Positions 61,828 to 64,000 of a DNA stretch of 64,000 nucleotides are shown one piece after another. Both the position numbers and the translations under genes were made by a program. The notes beneath the pieces were generated by a model. That model did not search any database and had not been told where the DNA came from. It worked only from the letters and a program-made list of their open reading frames with translations. Source of the DNA: Neckera pumila (lineage: Eukaryota; Streptophyta; Bryopsida; Hypnales; Neckeraceae); contig OZ018413.1 of assembly GCA_963969595.1 (NCBI GenBank), positions 4,368,711 through 4,432,710 on the forward strand, written 5' to 3'. How positions within the stretch are numbered: the stretch's first letter is position 1; each line of letters opens with the position of its first letter.

Positions 61828-62741
61828 CCCCTAAAGGATTGAGGCCCTTTTTCTGCCAAAATACACTCAAAATTGCCATTACTATAGCAAAAAGTAAAAA
61901 AAATTGAAAAATGTTTTTATCCACATCTAACCATAGGATCTTACATCTAACTAGTATGAGAGTGTGTGGAAAGAATTTCAGAATTTTTGGCTGCACAGAT
62001 TGCAAGATATCTGCGTTTAAAGTGAAGAAACAAGTTTTTCAGCACATTGTAGAACTAGATTTTTTGACTTTGAACATTTTTAACTTAAATTTTTTGCACT
62101 ACGGAGTTTTGAGCTTTTAATGTTTATACTGGAGAATTGAGTTGAGAATCTAGCCAAAAAAAAAAGTTGAAAAAAACTTAATTTTCATTATTAAAAAAAT
62201 TGTTAAGTAGAAATAGGTATGAGATAGAAGGAAAATCTAAAATATTTCTAATTTCAGATGGAATCAAAATGCACTAATCTCAATGGTGAGATTGTTCTAG
62301 CAAGTAAAATTAACCATGCAAAAAAAAAAATTGAAAAATTTGAAAAATTGCATTCAAAAATGAATCCTACAAGTTATTTTTTTCAAAAAGATGCTCTAAC
62401 TGCCCAAAAAACAAGAATGTCCATAACTTTCTCATATAAAATCCAAATGAAATAAATCAGAGCTTTTTAGATAGACAAAAATATAATCTATGAGAAAAAA
62501 AAATACTTAAGAAAAAAGAAAAATTGCAAATTTTTTTTGCTGCCCACCGTCCCCTATTTTGAGCTTATTTGGTCTTAACTTTTGTTCCCGAGCACCAATT
62601 GTGAAAAAAATTATATTCCCATGAAGCTAATGAGCTTTTCTACCTGCAAAAAAAGTTTCAAAAAATCAAAAGAAAATTTCAGCCCGTAGGTACTTGCTCG
62701 AAAATGCATTTTTTCCTTGAAGGGACAATGGTCCTTTAGGG
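61828..62741. mobile_element. TTAA-family element, copy D (914 bp)
   Basis: The left end is CCCCTAAAGGATTGAGG next to TTGA (61824-61827); the right end is GGTCCTTTAGGG next to TTAA (62742-62745). The whole interior matches copy A, for example CACATCTAACCATAGGATCT and GCTGCCCACCGTCCCC-type blocks. One flanking base has changed. Confidence 0.8.
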
Positions 62742-62745
62742 TTAA

Positions 62746-63110
62746 AAAAAAATTGCAAATGCATTCATTAGAAGTCAAACTATTGTTGAAGACCCCCTCT
62801 TTTCCCAACATTGTGCTTTTGTCTTACTAGGAAGATTTTGGTCATCCATCAGACCAAAAAAGTCCTTGTGGACATTTAAGGGTTACTGAGGTAGACATAC
62901 CCATTCCTATCCTTACAACCAATTCCATCCTCGTGTTCTAATGGAGTACATTCTAGAAAAGAATTGTACACCACTAACTATAGTAGTATATGATGGAGAT
63001 ATTGTACACTACTAATACAATATTTTGATGGAGGAATTGTGTACCACTAGTACTGAGTATAGTATATGATGGATGGGAATGGATACATCTAAATTCTCTT
63101 ACTATTCCTG
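62746..63110. other. gene-free stretch
   Basis: It contains a few diverged copies of a TACACTACTA...TATGATGGAG unit (about 62965-63075). Nothing coding was seen. Confidence 0.4.
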
Positions 63111-63205
63111 CCCTTTTTTTTTTCTTTTTTTTTTTTTTTTTCTTTTTTTTACAAATGGGAGATCCCACTGCATTAAAAGAAAACAGAACCAAGTACTGCT
63201 CCTGC
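63111..63205 (-). mobile_element. LINE-type 3' tail, extremely short insertion
   Basis: A T-rich run (63113-63150) is followed by ACAAATGGGAGATCCCACTG and CATTAAAAG. The left flank ACTATTCCTGCC and the sequence ACTGCTCCTGCC near 63195-63206 may be an imperfect target duplication, which would make this a retroposon tail of less than 100 bp. Confidence 0.45.
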
Positions 63206-63730
63206 CTTTGAATGATACCGTGACGGCATCTTATTCTCTATCTGCCCCCCCCCCAAAAAAAAAAAAATTACAAAAAATTACAAAAAAATATTTAAAAAAG
63301 ATGTCATTAGAAAGGTTGGGACTGAAGAGAGAGAGAGTGAGAGAGAGTTGCCCATGTGGCAGCAGCGGAGGCGTTTGCAGCTGCCAGCTCACCAGAGGGT
63401 CCCCGTGGCCGTCCACAGGAGGGGTCCTGGGAGTGCGCCACCTCAGCGTCCTTTGGCTGCTGCTGCGCTGGACGGAGCGTCCCTGGGCCACTCATATTGG
63501 TAGGCGTGACTGGGGGGAGGAAGTGTCTGGCTGCAACCCATTCGAGAGCGGCTGACGTGGCCACCGCCATGGAAGGAAGGATCGAGTTCTGGTGGTGGAG
63601 TACTGGATTACTGGATTGGCATCAAATCACTAGTACTGTAGTCCTGTACGATGGTTTTGAGAGGAAGGTAGGACCACCCATTCTAGACCAAGGAACCTCT
63701 ACGGTGCACTAGAATTATTATTATTATTAT
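63206..63730. other. GC-rich island without a recognised gene
   Basis: It contains a short C-run and A-run, then about 380 bp (63340-63720) with far higher GC than the surroundings. Open frames exist on both strands, but none looks like a known protein. An ATT microsatellite lies at 63715-63737. Confidence 0.35.
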
Positions 63731-63734
63731 TATT

Positions 63735-64000
63735 ATTTTTTTTAACGAATGGAAAGAACCATTGCATTAAAAAAAAACAAGAACCACCATACAAAACAGC
63801 CAAACTAAGTAGGCTGGACAATGAAGAGATAAGAGCACAAAGAAAGAAAAAAAATAAAGAAACCCCTAGCTAATGGAGCAAGAGGGAGGGGTCCTAGTGT
63901 TTCAAGTGATAGTAGTACCAATCCTATGAGTCGGGACAAGGGGATTTAAGTCAAATGCTATCAAACTTAGCCCAGCTAGTTTCCTTGTCTTGTGGATGTT
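63735..64000 (-). mobile_element. LINE-type 3' end running off the window
   Basis: T-run, ACGAATGGAAAGAACCATTG and CATTAAAAAAAAAC repeat the pattern of the other tails; the rest continues past the window edge. The body should lie to the right on the minus strand. Confidence 0.45.

Noticed and set aside
63073..63555. 160-codon plus-strand open frame
   Set aside because: It runs through homopolymer tracts (Phe and Lys runs) and simple repeats; no protein-like segment.
1..64000. CRISPR arrays, rRNA genes, tRNA genes, organellar DNA
   Set aside because: None was seen by eye; spliced nuclear genes and plant transposons dominate. A tRNA scan was not possible.

Overview
The window is nuclear DNA of a land plant. 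It has short GT-AG introns, an RD-type receptor-like kinase, a plant-type BRO1-like protein, a RABC/Rab18 GTPase, and plant Ty1/copia, Ty3/gypsy, LINE, CACTA-type, hAT-type and TTAA-flanked transposons in an AT-rich background. Low gene density with compact introns, and a receptor ectodomain I do not know from seed plants, suggest a bryophyte or other seed-free plant. That placement is an inference; no species is claimed.

Layout. 0-8 kb: AT-rich, tandem-repeat-bearing DNA with a decayed multi-exon gene (5.9-8.1 kb) that carries a ParB/sulfiredoxin-like motif. 8.3-9.1 kb: broken Ty3/gypsy fragment. 9.2-15.6 kb: one Ty1/copia element with both LTRs, interrupted by four later DNA-transposon insertions (two CACTA-type, two TTAA-flanked). 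15.9-22.9 kb (minus): the most interesting gene, a 13-exon receptor kinase of 951 aa. Its ectodomain is a VWA domain embedded in a dCache domain, as in animal calcium-channel alpha2delta subunits, and its kinase resembles the plant LRR-VIII-2 class. 24.3-49 kb: gene-poor, AT-rich DNA packed with non-autonomous transposons, a 1.9-kb CACTA-type element, an alternating inverted-repeat array (42-44.6 kb) and a LINE remnant. 49.0-49.65 kb (minus): intronless Rab18/RABC GTPase. 51.9-52.7 kb (plus): intronless UPF0046/MPPED-like metallophosphoesterase. 54.6-59.6 kb (minus): 11-exon BRO1-like gene, 449 aa, with an N-terminal myristoylation signal. 60.5-64 kb: hAT-like MITE, two TTAA elements and LINE-type 3' tails.

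The four intact genes do not form a pathway. RABC and BRO1-like proteins both belong to membrane traffic, but their proximity is probably coincidental. The two strongest leads are (1) the receptor kinase, whose ectodomain has the Y-x4-R-x-W-Y ... D signature of amino-acid-binding dCache domains and so may be a plant amino-acid sensor joined to a kinase, and (2) two families of TTAA-flanked, CCC-ended, piggyBac-like non-autonomous transposons. One copy sits in the copia coding region, where the flanking reading frames confirm TTAA as the duplicated target. All exon models were built by reading splice sites and frame by hand; no database search was possible.
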